Shown here: positions 41,984 through 49,327 of the stretch, in pieces
How the letters are laid out: each line of letters opens with the position of its first letter
How positions within the stretch are numbered: the stretch's first letter is position 1
DNA from: Candidatus Dormiibacterota bacterium
GTDB lineage: Bacteria; Vulcanimicrobiota; Vulcanimicrobiia; Vulcanimicrobiales; Vulcanimicrobiaceae
DNA length: 64,000 nt
Assembly: GCA_035532035.1 (NCBI GenBank)
Contig: DATKRS010000004.1
Location: 124,001-188,000 of the forward strand
Direction of reading: 5' to 3'
Translations under genes and position numbers: made by a program
Notes under the pieces: model-generated
What the model saw: only the letters and a program-made list of their open reading frames with translations
Databases searched by the model: none
What the model was told of the DNA's origin: nothing

Positions 41984-43170
41984 TGACGAGACTGAAGGGC
42001 GGCCTCGGCTGCGTATCGGGTATCCGGCTCGCCGGCGTCCACGCGGGCATCAAAGCGCGTAAGCGCGATCTCGCGCTCGTGTTCTTTGACGCTCCGCAAG
42101 TCTGCGCGGCGGTCGTCACGACGAACGACGTCAAAGCGGCGCCGCTTCTCGTCAGCGCGGCACACCTGAAGAGATCGGGCTCGGCCATGCGTGCCGTCGT
42201 GTGCAACTCCGGGTGCGCAAATGCCGCGAGCGGCGAGCGCGGCATGCGCGACGCGCGAGCGACCGCGCGCCAAGCCGCGGCACTGCTCTCCCTCGCGGCC
42301 GAACAGGTCGTCGTCGCCTCGACCGGCGTCATCGGCGTGTACTTGCCGATGGACCGCATCCAAAAGGGGCTCGAACGCGCGGTCGAGCAGCTGGAATCCG
42401 GCGGGAAGTCGGCACACGACGCGGCGGAGGCGATCATGACGACCGACCGCGTGCCGAAGATGGCCGCGTACGCATTCTATCGCGGGAAGAAGCGATACGT
42501 GGTCGGCGGCATCGCCAAGGGCTCGGGAATGATCTCTCCGTCGATGGCGACGATGCTGGCCTTTATCGCAACGGATCTTCCCCTCGCGCAAGGCGCGCTG
42601 CAGCGCGCGCTGCGACCGGCCGTCGAAGAGAGCTTTAACATGATCTCCGTCGACGGCGACATGTCGACCAACGACGCCGTCTACGCCTTTGCGCCGTCCG
42701 GGAAGGGCGCGGCGCCGGCCGAGCTTGCCGCCGCGCTGCGTCAGGTCTGCCTCGATCTTGCGCACGCGATGGTCGCAGACGGCGAAGGCGCGACCAAGAC
42801 GCTCGCGATGCGGGTTAGCGGCGCGCGTACGATCGCGCAGGCGCGCGCGATCGCGCGCGCGATCATCAATAGCAACCTCGTCAAGACGGCGCTCTACGGC
42901 GAGGATCCGAACTGGGGTCGCGTTCTGTCGGCCGCCGGCGCTGCACGCGCGGGGCTCGATCCTCAAACGTGGGCCCTGACGCTGAACGGAAAGCCGTGGG
43001 TCGAGCGCGGCGGCATCGAGGCGCTCTCGGAGGCCGAGGCGCGCCGCGAACTGGAGGAGACGAATGTGACCATGGAGTTGCATTTGGGCATCGGTACTGC
43101 CGACGCGACGGGTTGGTGCTGCGACATCTCACGCGATTACGTGCGCATCAACGCGAGCTATCGCACGTGA
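41983..43170 (+). CDS. argJ: Ornithine acetyltransferase / N-acetylglutamate synthase
   Basis: Moves acetyl from acetylornithine to glutamate, closing the cyclic pathway; it cleaves itself into two subunits. The conserved block KGSGMISPSMATMLAFIATD contains the Ala-Thr cleavage site with the Thr nucleophile. VVTTNDVKAAP, NSGCANAASG and the C-terminal INASYRT are typical. ATG 41983 preferred over TTG 41980 directly before it. 395 residues. With it, no separate ArgA or ArgE is needed. Confidence 0.95.
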   Translation: MTRLKGGLGCVSGIRLAGVHAGIKARKRDLALVFFDAPQVCAAVVTTNDVKAAPLLVSAAHLKRSGSAMRAVVCNSGCANAASGERGMRDARATARQAAALLSLAAEQVVVASTGVIGVYLPMDRIQKGLERAVEQLESGGKSAHDAAEAIMTTDRVPKMAAYAFYRGKKRYVVGGIAKGSGMISPSMATMLAFIATDLPLAQGALQRALRPAVEESFNMISVDGDMSTNDAVYAFAPSGKGAAPAELAAALRQVCLDLAHAMVADGEGATKTLAMRVSGARTIAQARAIARAIINSNLVKTALYGEDPNWGRVLSAAGAARAGLDPQTWALTLNGKPWVERGGIEALSEAEARRELEETNVTMELHLGIGTADATGWCCDISRDYVRINASYRT

Positions 43171-44351
43171 GTGCGCGCGGCCCGCTGATGAACACGTACA
43201 ATCGTGCTCCCATCACGATCGTTTCCGGGCACGGGTGCACGCTGGTCGATTCGGAGGGGCGCCAGTATTTGGATTTCATCGCCGGCATTGCGGTCTGCGC
43301 TCTCGGGCATGCGCACCCGGCGATCGCGCAAGCCGTGGAGGACCAAGCGCGGCGCCTCGTGCACGCGAGCAACCTTTACGCGCAGGAGCCGTCTGGAACG
43401 CTCGCGCACGAGCTCGTTCGCCGCTCCGGGATGAACGCGGCATTCTTCTGCAACTCCGGAAGCGAGGCGAACGAAGCCGCGATCAAGCTGGCACGCAAGT
43501 GGGCGTTCCGGCGCAATGAGCCTCGCCGGACGACCATCCTCGCTTGCACGGGGTCGTTTCATGGGCGTACGCTCGGCGCGCTGGCGGCGACGGACAACGC
43601 GCGCTATCGCGAAGGCTTCGCGCCGCTACCCGCCGGCTTCGCGTTCGTTCGGTTCAACGATGCGGCGGACGTGCACCGTAAAGTGGACGATCGCGTGGCG
43701 GCGGTACTCGTCGAACCCGTCCAGGGCGAAAGCGGGGTGCATCCTGCGGAGGCGGAGTTTCTGCGCGCAGCGCGTGCCGCGTGCGACGAACGCGGCGCGT
43801 TGCTGATTTTCGACGAGATTCAGTGCGGCATGGGTCGCATCGGTCCGCTCTTCGCGTTCCAGCGCTTTGGCGTGCGCCCCGACGTCCTGACGATGGCGAA
43901 GGCACTTGCAAACGGTCTGCCGATCGGCGTCATGCTCGCCGGCGATCGCGCCGCCGGTGCATTCGAGCCCGGCGATCACGGCTCGACCTTCGGAGGATCG
44001 CCGGTGCCGGCGGCCGCCGCGCTCGCGCATCTGCGCGTGCGCGACGAACTCGATCTCGAAACGCGCGTGCTCGAGCGATCATCCCTGCTCTTCGAGAAGT
44101 TGCGCGATCTCGCGGCGAGACACGCGAGCGTGCTCGGCGCGCCGAGAGGGATCGGGCTGCTCGCCGGCATCCCGGTGAACGATCCCTGCGATGCGAAGGC
44201 GATCCAAGCGGCCGCGCGCGAGCGCGGACTCTTGCTCGGAACGGCCGGTGGAAACACGCTGCGCATCGCGCCCCCGCTGATCGTCAGCGAGGAAGAAGTC
44301 GCGCGCGGCGTGGCGCTCTTGGACGAGGCGATCTCAGCGACGTTCGGCTAA
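43167..44351 (+). CDS. argD: Acetylornithine aminotransferase
   Basis: PLP class III aminotransferase, 394 residues. Seen: GHAHPAIAQAVEDQ, NSGSEANEAAIKLAR, SFHGRTLGALAAT, IFDEIQCGMGR and PLP lysine in TMAKALANGLPIG. GTG 43167 overlaps argJ by 4 nt; ATG 43188 (MNTYNRAPITI) is an alternative. Last gene of the arginine operon; its end overlaps the tsaD gene on the opposite strand by 18 nt. Confidence 0.94.
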   Translation: MSARGPLMNTYNRAPITIVSGHGCTLVDSEGRQYLDFIAGIAVCALGHAHPAIAQAVEDQARRLVHASNLYAQEPSGTLAHELVRRSGMNAAFFCNSGSEANEAAIKLARKWAFRRNEPRRTTILACTGSFHGRTLGALAATDNARYREGFAPLPAGFAFVRFNDAADVHRKVDDRVAAVLVEPVQGESGVHPAEAEFLRAARAACDERGALLIFDEIQCGMGRIGPLFAFQRFGVRPDVLTMAKALANGLPIGVMLAGDRAAGAFEPGDHGSTFGGSPVPAAAALAHLRVRDELDLETRVLERSSLLFEKLRDLAARHASVLGAPRGIGLLAGIPVNDPCDAKAIQAAARERGLLLGTAGGNTLRIAPPLIVSEEEVARGVALLDEAISATFG

Positions 44352-45362
44352 GCCGCGCGGCAGCTCGAAGGGGAGATTCGGGTCGGCGGTGAGCGCGAGC
44401 GGATCCACGCGAACGGCGTCGCGCTGATAGAAGGCAGCGGCGGCAATCATCGCGGCGTTGTCGGTGCAATAGTATCGCTCGGGGATGAAGAGCTCGACGC
44501 CGTTGCGCGCCGCCCACGCTCGCAGCGCTCGCTGGAGCCCGGAGTTTGCCGCGACGCCGCCGGAGAGAACGACGCAACGATATTCGCGTCGTGCGAAGGC
44601 CGCGTCGACGCGGGCGACGAGCACGTCGACGACGGCAGCCTGGAACGATGCGGCGACATCCTCCGTTTTCGCGCGCTTCCCCTCGGGCGTCTCGAGAAAA
44701 TAGCGTACCGACGTCTTCAGCCCGGAGAAGGAGAGGTCGAGGCTTCCTCGGTCGGGACGGTGGCGGGGAAACGCGTGCGCGGCCGGGTTGCCGAACTGCG
44801 CGAGCCGATCGATCGCTGGGCCGCCGGGGTAGGGGAGGCCGAGCAGGCGCGCCGTCTTGTCATACGCTTCGCCTGCGGCATCGTCGCGCGTACGGCCGAG
44901 AATCTCCATTGCGATCGGCGACGAGACGCGAACGACCTGCGAATGGCCGCCGGAGACGAGGAGCGCGAGGAAGGGATACGGCGGCGGTTTCGAGCGCTCG
45001 AGAAATGCGGCAAAGACGTGTCCGTGGAGGTGGTTGACGCCGTAAAGCGGTTTGTCGAGAGCGAAGGCAAGGGCTTTCGCGCTGGCAACGCCGGCCACGA
45101 GGCTTCCGATCAGCCCCGGGCCGCGCGTTACCGCAATGCCGTCGAGATCGCCGAATCCCACGCCGGCGCGTGCGAGCGCGTCCTCGATCGCTGCTGTGAG
45201 CAATGCAACGTGCTGCCGGCTGGCAATCTCCGGCACGATGCCGCCGTACCTCGCGTGGAACGCGTCTTGATCGGTCGACACAGAGGCGACGACGTCTCGG
45301 CCGTCGCGTACGAGCGCGGTGGCGGTATCGTCGCACGACGTTTCGATGCCAAGCAAGAGCAC
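44334..45362 (-). CDS. tsaD: tRNA N6-adenosine threonylcarbamoyltransferase
   Basis: Transfers threonylcarbamoyl to A37 of ANN-decoding tRNAs; needs TsaB and TsaE, which are not in the window. ASKHA fold: LGIETSCDDTATALV, RGPGLIGSLVAGV, iron-binding histidines in VNHLHGHVFAAF, LLVSGGHSQVV, LSGGVAANSGLQ and CTDNAAMIAAA. GTG 45362 gives 342 residues with the standard N-terminus. Its start is close to, and divergent from, the small gene at 45403. Confidence 0.94.
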   Translation of the reverse strand: MLLLGIETSCDDTATALVRDGRDVVASVSTDQDAFHARYGGIVPEIASRQHVALLTAAIEDALARAGVGFGDLDGIAVTRGPGLIGSLVAGVASAKALAFALDKPLYGVNHLHGHVFAAFLERSKPPPYPFLALLVSGGHSQVVRVSSPIAMEILGRTRDDAAGEAYDKTARLLGLPYPGGPAIDRLAQFGNPAAHAFPRHRPDRGSLDLSFSGLKTSVRYFLETPEGKRAKTEDVAASFQAAVVDVLVARVDAAFARREYRCVVLSGGVAANSGLQRALRAWAARNGVELFIPERYYCTDNAAMIAAAAFYQRDAVRVDPLALTADPNLPFELPRGLAERR

Positions 45363-45402
45363 GGGGGTGGAACTTCCGGTCCTCGTTGCGAAGCTCCGCT
45401 CG

Positions 45403-46050
45403 ATGGAAAACGTCACCGAGATTCTGCGCCTTCCGTCGCCGGCCCCCAAGCCGCAGTCGCTTGCTTTCGACGGACGCCTGCTGTGGATGGGCTCGATTGC
45501 AACGAATCGGCTATACGCGCTGCGCCCCGCGCAATGGACCGTTGAAGAGGAGGCTGCCGCGCCGGGAAAGCCGTACGGAATGACGGTCGTCGGTGACGAC
45601 CTGCGCGTCATCTGCAGTGAGACGGCCGAGGACCACCGCACGGTACGCCGCTTCGTTCCCGGCCACGGATTCAAGACGCAAGGCGCCATTCGCTGTCCGG
45701 ACGACACCGGCTCGCAGCTCGGTTACGACGGCGATCTCCTCTACATTAGCCAGTGGTACAATCGGCGGATCGTCGGCGTCGACGAGAAGGGCGAGGTCGT
45801 GACGCAGTTCACGGTGCCGCATGGCATCTGCGGACAAGTGATTGTCGACGGCCGCTTCTATCTCGTGACCACCGACGACGAAGACACCGAAGAGTACTGG
45901 CTGACGCGCGTCGACGCGCGCAACGGCGTACCAAAATCCGAGGATCTGGCGCGCATACCCTTCGCGGCTCGGGCTCTCGCGTACGATGGATCGCGGTTCT
46001 GGACCAACCATCGCGAGCACGACGAGATCGTCGCCTTCGCTCATCCGTGA
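45403..46050 (+). CDS. Small beta-propeller-like protein, unknown
   Basis: A 215-residue soluble protein without signal peptide, made of repeated strands of the kind FDGRLLWMGS, YDGDLLYISQWYN, VDGRFYLVTTDDE and YDGSRFWTNHRE, spaced about 40-50 residues: four to five propeller-like blades. Similar in style to glutaminyl cyclotransferase or SMP-30-like propellers but without their catalytic residues that I can identify. ATG 45403 chosen; GTG 45319 would run back through tsaD. Role unknown. Confidence 0.65.
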   Translation: MENVTEILRLPSPAPKPQSLAFDGRLLWMGSIATNRLYALRPAQWTVEEEAAAPGKPYGMTVVGDDLRVICSETAEDHRTVRRFVPGHGFKTQGAIRCPDDTGSQLGYDGDLLYISQWYNRRIVGVDEKGEVVTQFTVPHGICGQVIVDGRFYLVTTDDEDTEEYWLTRVDARNGVPKSEDLARIPFAARALAYDGSRFWTNHREHDEIVAFAHP

Positions 46051-46058
46051 GGCGGTGC

Positions 46059-46111
46059 TTGTATTAAGGCATTGACACAAACAGCAGTTTTGTGTTAAGT
46101 TGCTAATACAA
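46059..46111. promoter_or_regulatory. Nested palindromes over the promoter of the GntR unit
   Basis: Outer pair TTGTATTA (46059-46066) and TAATACAA (46104-46111); inner pair ACACAAA (46075-46081) and TTTGTGT (46089-46095). TTGACA (46072-46077) lies inside, with a weak -10 (TTAAGT, 46095-46100). GTATTA/TAATAC half-sites resemble those of YtrA-type GntR regulators, and such a regulator is the second gene of the unit, so autoregulation is likely. No ribosome site precedes ATG 46111. Confidence 0.6.
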
Positions 46112-46893
46112 TGAATACGGGAATCTTTACGGAGCAGTCGTTGGTCGTGTCTGCGATGGCGGCGATCGCCGGCGTGGTGTACGTCGGTCACGCGGTGCGC
46201 GCGTGGCGCTACGAAACGCAGCCGGCAACTTCGTGCGACGAGAGGCCCTCTTCTTCGTGTTCGTGCGACGAGGGTCCGTCATGGCCGCGTTACGGCGTCG
46301 CCGTCATCGCCTTCGCGCTGGCCGCGCTCGTCTTGCTCGGCATCGTGCAGCCGGTGATCGGATACGCCGTGCTCTGTCTGGCCATGGTAAGCGTCTTCGT
46401 CGCAGATCTCGCCTACGAGGAGCGCGCGCGACGGCGGCGCATCGCGTCGCTCTCTCCACGCCCGCGCGCCGATCTCGTGCCGGCATCGTGGGCGATCCTT
46501 GCCGCGCTGTCTGCGTTCATGGTCGCTCCGTATGCGGTCGAGAGCTCCGCTCGTGCCGCAGCGATCATCATCGGCGTCTGCACGCTGGTCATGGCGGCTA
46601 TGGCCTGGCGCATTGCGGCCGCTCCCGAACAGCTTGCCGGCCGCGATCCACGCGCCGAGCGGATCCTCGACCGGGCTTCGCGGGCCAGGCGCTCCGGCCT
46701 TACCTCCGTTCTCGCCGTCGGCATCGTCTTCGTGCTCGCGTCCTTCTTCAACGAGAACGAGAGCCGGGCGCTCGTGACCCCGCTCGAGTTCGCGATCAAC
46801 TTCACGTCGCTCGGCGTCTGGGCCGGCATTTGGGCGTGGCAGGCGCTCTACGTTCGCCGGCTCACGCGAGCGGCTATGACGATTGCTTCGTGA
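46111..46893 (+). CDS. Seven-segment membrane protein of the GntR unit
   Basis: A 260-residue integral membrane protein with about seven segments. After the first segment is a cytosolic or periplasmic loop with a short duplicated Cys motif (SCDERPSSSCSCDEGPSW), four cysteines that could bind metal or sense redox; the DNA there shows a matching direct repeat. Other loops are basic. No transport family recognised. It overlaps the GntR gene by 4 nt, and unlike usual YtrA partners it is not an ABC transporter. Confidence 0.65.
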   Translation: MNTGIFTEQSLVVSAMAAIAGVVYVGHAVRAWRYETQPATSCDERPSSSCSCDEGPSWPRYGVAVIAFALAALVLLGIVQPVIGYAVLCLAMVSVFVADLAYEERARRRRIASLSPRPRADLVPASWAILAALSAFMVAPYAVESSARAAAIIIGVCTLVMAAMAWRIAAAPEQLAGRDPRAERILDRASRARRSGLTSVLAVGIVFVLASFFNENESRALVTPLEFAINFTSLGVWAGIWAWQALYVRRLTRAAMTIAS

Positions 46894-47267
46894 GCGATAT
46901 ATTCCTCGCGGTCGATCCCGACCTCGACGCGGCACCGTTCCAGCAAATCGTCGGCCAACTGCGCGCTTTCATCGAACGCGGCGAGCTGCGTCCCGGCGAC
47001 GCGTTGCCGACGGTTCGTCAGCTTGCCGGGGATCTAGGCGTGGCGCCCAACACGGTCGCACGTGCGTACGCAGAGCTGCAGGACGAAGGTTGGCTCTCGA
47101 GCGACGGCCGGCGAGGCACGAGCGTCGCCGCGCGGACGCCGGCGGGAGACCCGCGTGCACGCGTCAGAGCGCTGCGCGACGACGTGGCGCGATTCGTCAA
47201 AGGGCTCGCGCACCGCGGCTACTCTCGCGAAGAGGTCGCCGACGCTTTGCGGTCGTTCGTTCGCTAG
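46890..47267 (+). CDS. GntR-family regulator, YtrA type
   Basis: A 125-residue DNA-binding protein: PFQQIVGQLRAFIERGELRP, GDALPTVRQLAGDLGVAPNT and VARAYAELQDEGWLSSDGRRG form the GntR winged helix, followed by a short helical tail (REEVADALRSFVR) in place of a large effector domain, the mark of the YtrA subfamily. Probably represses its own two-gene unit through the palindromes at 46059-46111. GTG start with 4-nt overlap; the end overlaps the convergent MFS gene by 4 nt. Confidence 0.88.
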   Translation: MSDIFLAVDPDLDAAPFQQIVGQLRAFIERGELRPGDALPTVRQLAGDLGVAPNTVARAYAELQDEGWLSSDGRRGTSVAARTPAGDPRARVRALRDDVARFVKGLAHRGYSREEVADALRSFVR

Positions 47268-48472
47268 CGAAGGCTCAAGTCGCGGCGCTCGGGAGCGACG
47301 AGAAAGCCGATTGCCGTGAAGACGAGCACGGCGAGAAGGACGGCGAAGGCGATCGCCGAGAGCGCAGCGGCGTAGTTGGGCGCGCCGCCGGGCGAGGCGA
47401 AATGCGTCTTGGCGATCGTCGCCTCGATCTGTGCGGCCGGTGCGGAGATCAAGTTGCCGAGTTGGTACGTGAAACCGGGGAACGTGCCGCGGGCGTTGCT
47501 CGGAGAGATCTCGTTGAGATGCGCCGGGATGATTCCCCAAGCGCCCTGCACCATGAACTGCAGAAGGAACCCACCCAGTCCAAGGAGAGCCACGGTCGGC
47601 GCGTGCACCCAGAGCGGTACGGTGACGATGCCCAAAGCGGCGGCGATGAGGATTCCGTAACGCCTGCCGATTCTCTGGGAGACGGCCCCGAAGACCACTC
47701 CTCCGGCGATCGCTCCGATATTGTAAACGATCGCGAGCCACGCAACCTCGTGCACCGAGAGCCCTCGCTGCTGTTGGAGAAACGTCGGGTAGAGATCCTG
47801 CGTCCCATGTGACATGAAGTTGAACGCCGCCATGAGCGCGACGCTGTAGACGAAGAGCGGAGCGTAGCGCACGAGCTGGCCGAGTTTGAGCGCGCTGCCG
47901 GATGGCGAGCGGCGCGAGGCGAGCCACACCGGCGACTCCGGCACGTTCTTACGTATGTAGAAGATGAGGAGCGCCGGCAGAACGCCGATGGCGAACATGC
48001 CGCGCCATCCGATGACGTTGAAGAAGAGGCCGAAGACGATTGCCGCCAAGAGAAATCCGACGGAATAGCCTTCCTGCAGCAAGCCGGAAAAGAGGCCGCG
48101 CCTCCGCGGCGGCAACGACTCCATTGCGAGCGCCGCCCCGAGCCCCCACTCGCCGCCCATGGCAACGCCGTAGAGCGCGCGCAGGATGAGAAAGACGGTG
48201 AAGTTCGGCGAAAAGGCCGTGGCGAGCTCGATTGCGGAGTAACAGGCGATGTCGATCATGAGCGGCGTCCGCCGGCCGTAGCGGTCGGCGATCCATCCGA
48301 AGAACAGCGCGCCCAGCGGCCTGCACGCCAACGTCAGCGTGATCGCGAAGACGACCTCGGGAATGGCGCGGTGAAAATCGGTCGCGACGCGTGAGACGAC
48401 GAACGTGACGAGAAAAAAATCGAACGCATCGAGCGTCCACCCGAGGAAGCTCGCGACGAACGTTTTACTCAG
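47264..48472 (-). CDS. MFS transporter (sugar/organic acid:H+ type)
   Basis: Twelve-segment major facilitator. SFLGWTLDAFDFFLVTFVV in segment 1, FFGWIADRYGRRTPLM in loop 2-3 (MFS signature), GVAMGGEWGLGAAL in segment 4 and the second half repeat with SQRIGRRYG. The pattern resembles carboxylate (lactate/pyruvate) permeases, but substrate is not certain. The start is odd: the only canonical one, GTG 48565, lies 97 nt inside the lipoprotein gene, whereas CTG 48472 overlaps its stop by 4 nt (CTGA) right before the conserved sequence. CTG is given here; length 402. Confidence 0.88.
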   Translation of the reverse strand: MSKTFVASFLGWTLDAFDFFLVTFVVSRVATDFHRAIPEVVFAITLTLACRPLGALFFGWIADRYGRRTPLMIDIACYSAIELATAFSPNFTVFLILRALYGVAMGGEWGLGAALAMESLPPRRRGLFSGLLQEGYSVGFLLAAIVFGLFFNVIGWRGMFAIGVLPALLIFYIRKNVPESPVWLASRRSPSGSALKLGQLVRYAPLFVYSVALMAAFNFMSHGTQDLYPTFLQQQRGLSVHEVAWLAIVYNIGAIAGGVVFGAVSQRIGRRYGILIAAALGIVTVPLWVHAPTVALLGLGGFLLQFMVQGAWGIIPAHLNEISPSNARGTFPGFTYQLGNLISAPAAQIEATIAKTHFASPGGAPNYAAALSAIAFAVLLAVLVFTAIGFLVAPERRDLSLR

Positions 48473-49326
48473 GGAGAGGCGCTCGGTGACGGGCTCGGCG
48501 ACGGGCTCGGAGCCGGCGACGCGGTCGACGAGGGCCGCTCGTCCGCATAGAGCACGAAGAGCCACGTCTCACCGCGCTTGATCGTCACGTGCGGCGGCAC
48601 GATCGTGAAGCGTACCGCATTTGCGTCCAAGGTCGACTTCGAATAGGAGCCGACGAATGTGTCTCTGCGGCGGCCGTGGAGTTCGGCCGTTTCGCGGAAG
48701 AGCTGAACGGCGAAGCTTCGCCCACCGATCTGGTCTTGCGGGAGAATGAAGTCGGCGTCGGCCGTGCCGGCGAGCAGGAGGTCCGCGCTCGTCGTCACGC
48801 GCAACGCGATGAGGGCCGTCGTTGCCACGGCGTGCGTGGCGGGATTTACCATCGCCGGCGCGTCGTGCGGCTGCGCCTCCAGATGCAGAGAGATTGACGG
48901 CGTGGCGGTCGGTGACGGTGAGGGGTGCGGCGACGGGCCGGATGACGGCGTCGGAGATGGGGACGGCGTGGGCGAAGGAGACGGCGTCTTCGCCGGTCGC
49001 GACGATGCACTTGTGCTGGGACTCGGCGATGAGGCCGGCTCGTTCACGTGCAGAATGCAGCTATACCCGTTCACGCTCGGGCATCGGATGCCGGTTGAGA
49101 CTTGTGCGAGGGCGTACGTCGCGGTATCTCCCGGAGGAGCGCTCGGCGTCGCAGTCGGCTGGCCGGGAGGCGCGAGCACGCCGGGCGAGCCGCCCGGGAA
49201 GCCCGGCGCCCCTTGCACGCCTTGCTGGACCGGAGGCGTGATGCCGCCTTCGGAGCCGTATCCTCCGGAGCAGCTCGCGAGTGCGAGCGCGGCCGCTGCA
49301 AGAGCGATGAGTGTGGATCGATGCAT
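48469..49326 (-). CDS. Lipoprotein with Ser-Pro-rich stalk
   Basis: A 285-residue lipoprotein: signal MHRSTLIALAAAALALASCS with lipobox LASC. Then a glycine/proline-rich stretch, a Cys-containing region (GIRCPSVNGYSC) and a 40-residue S-P-T-P stalk (49010-48900), followed by a beta-rich domain (RSFAVQLFRETAELHGRR ... ETWLFVLYADE) and a second S-P-rich C-terminus. Probably displayed on the outer surface or at the membrane. Function unknown. The stop overlaps the MFS start by 4 nt; the role of the stalk is inferred from composition. Confidence 0.75.
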   Translation of the reverse strand: MHRSTLIALAAAALALASCSGGYGSEGGITPPVQQGVQGAPGFPGGSPGVLAPPGQPTATPSAPPGDTATYALAQVSTGIRCPSVNGYSCILHVNEPASSPSPSTSASSRPAKTPSPSPTPSPSPTPSSGPSPHPSPSPTATPSISLHLEAQPHDAPAMVNPATHAVATTALIALRVTTSADLLLAGTADADFILPQDQIGGRSFAVQLFRETAELHGRRRDTFVGSYSKSTLDANAVRFTIVPPHVTIKRGETWLFVLYADERPSSTASPAPSPSPSPSPSASP

Positions 49327-49327
49327 G

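Noticed and set aside
42940-44351. argD start far upstream inside argJ
   Set aside because: The frame stays open by chance; conserved ArgD sequence begins at about 43188 and GTG 43167 gives the usual 4-nt overlap.
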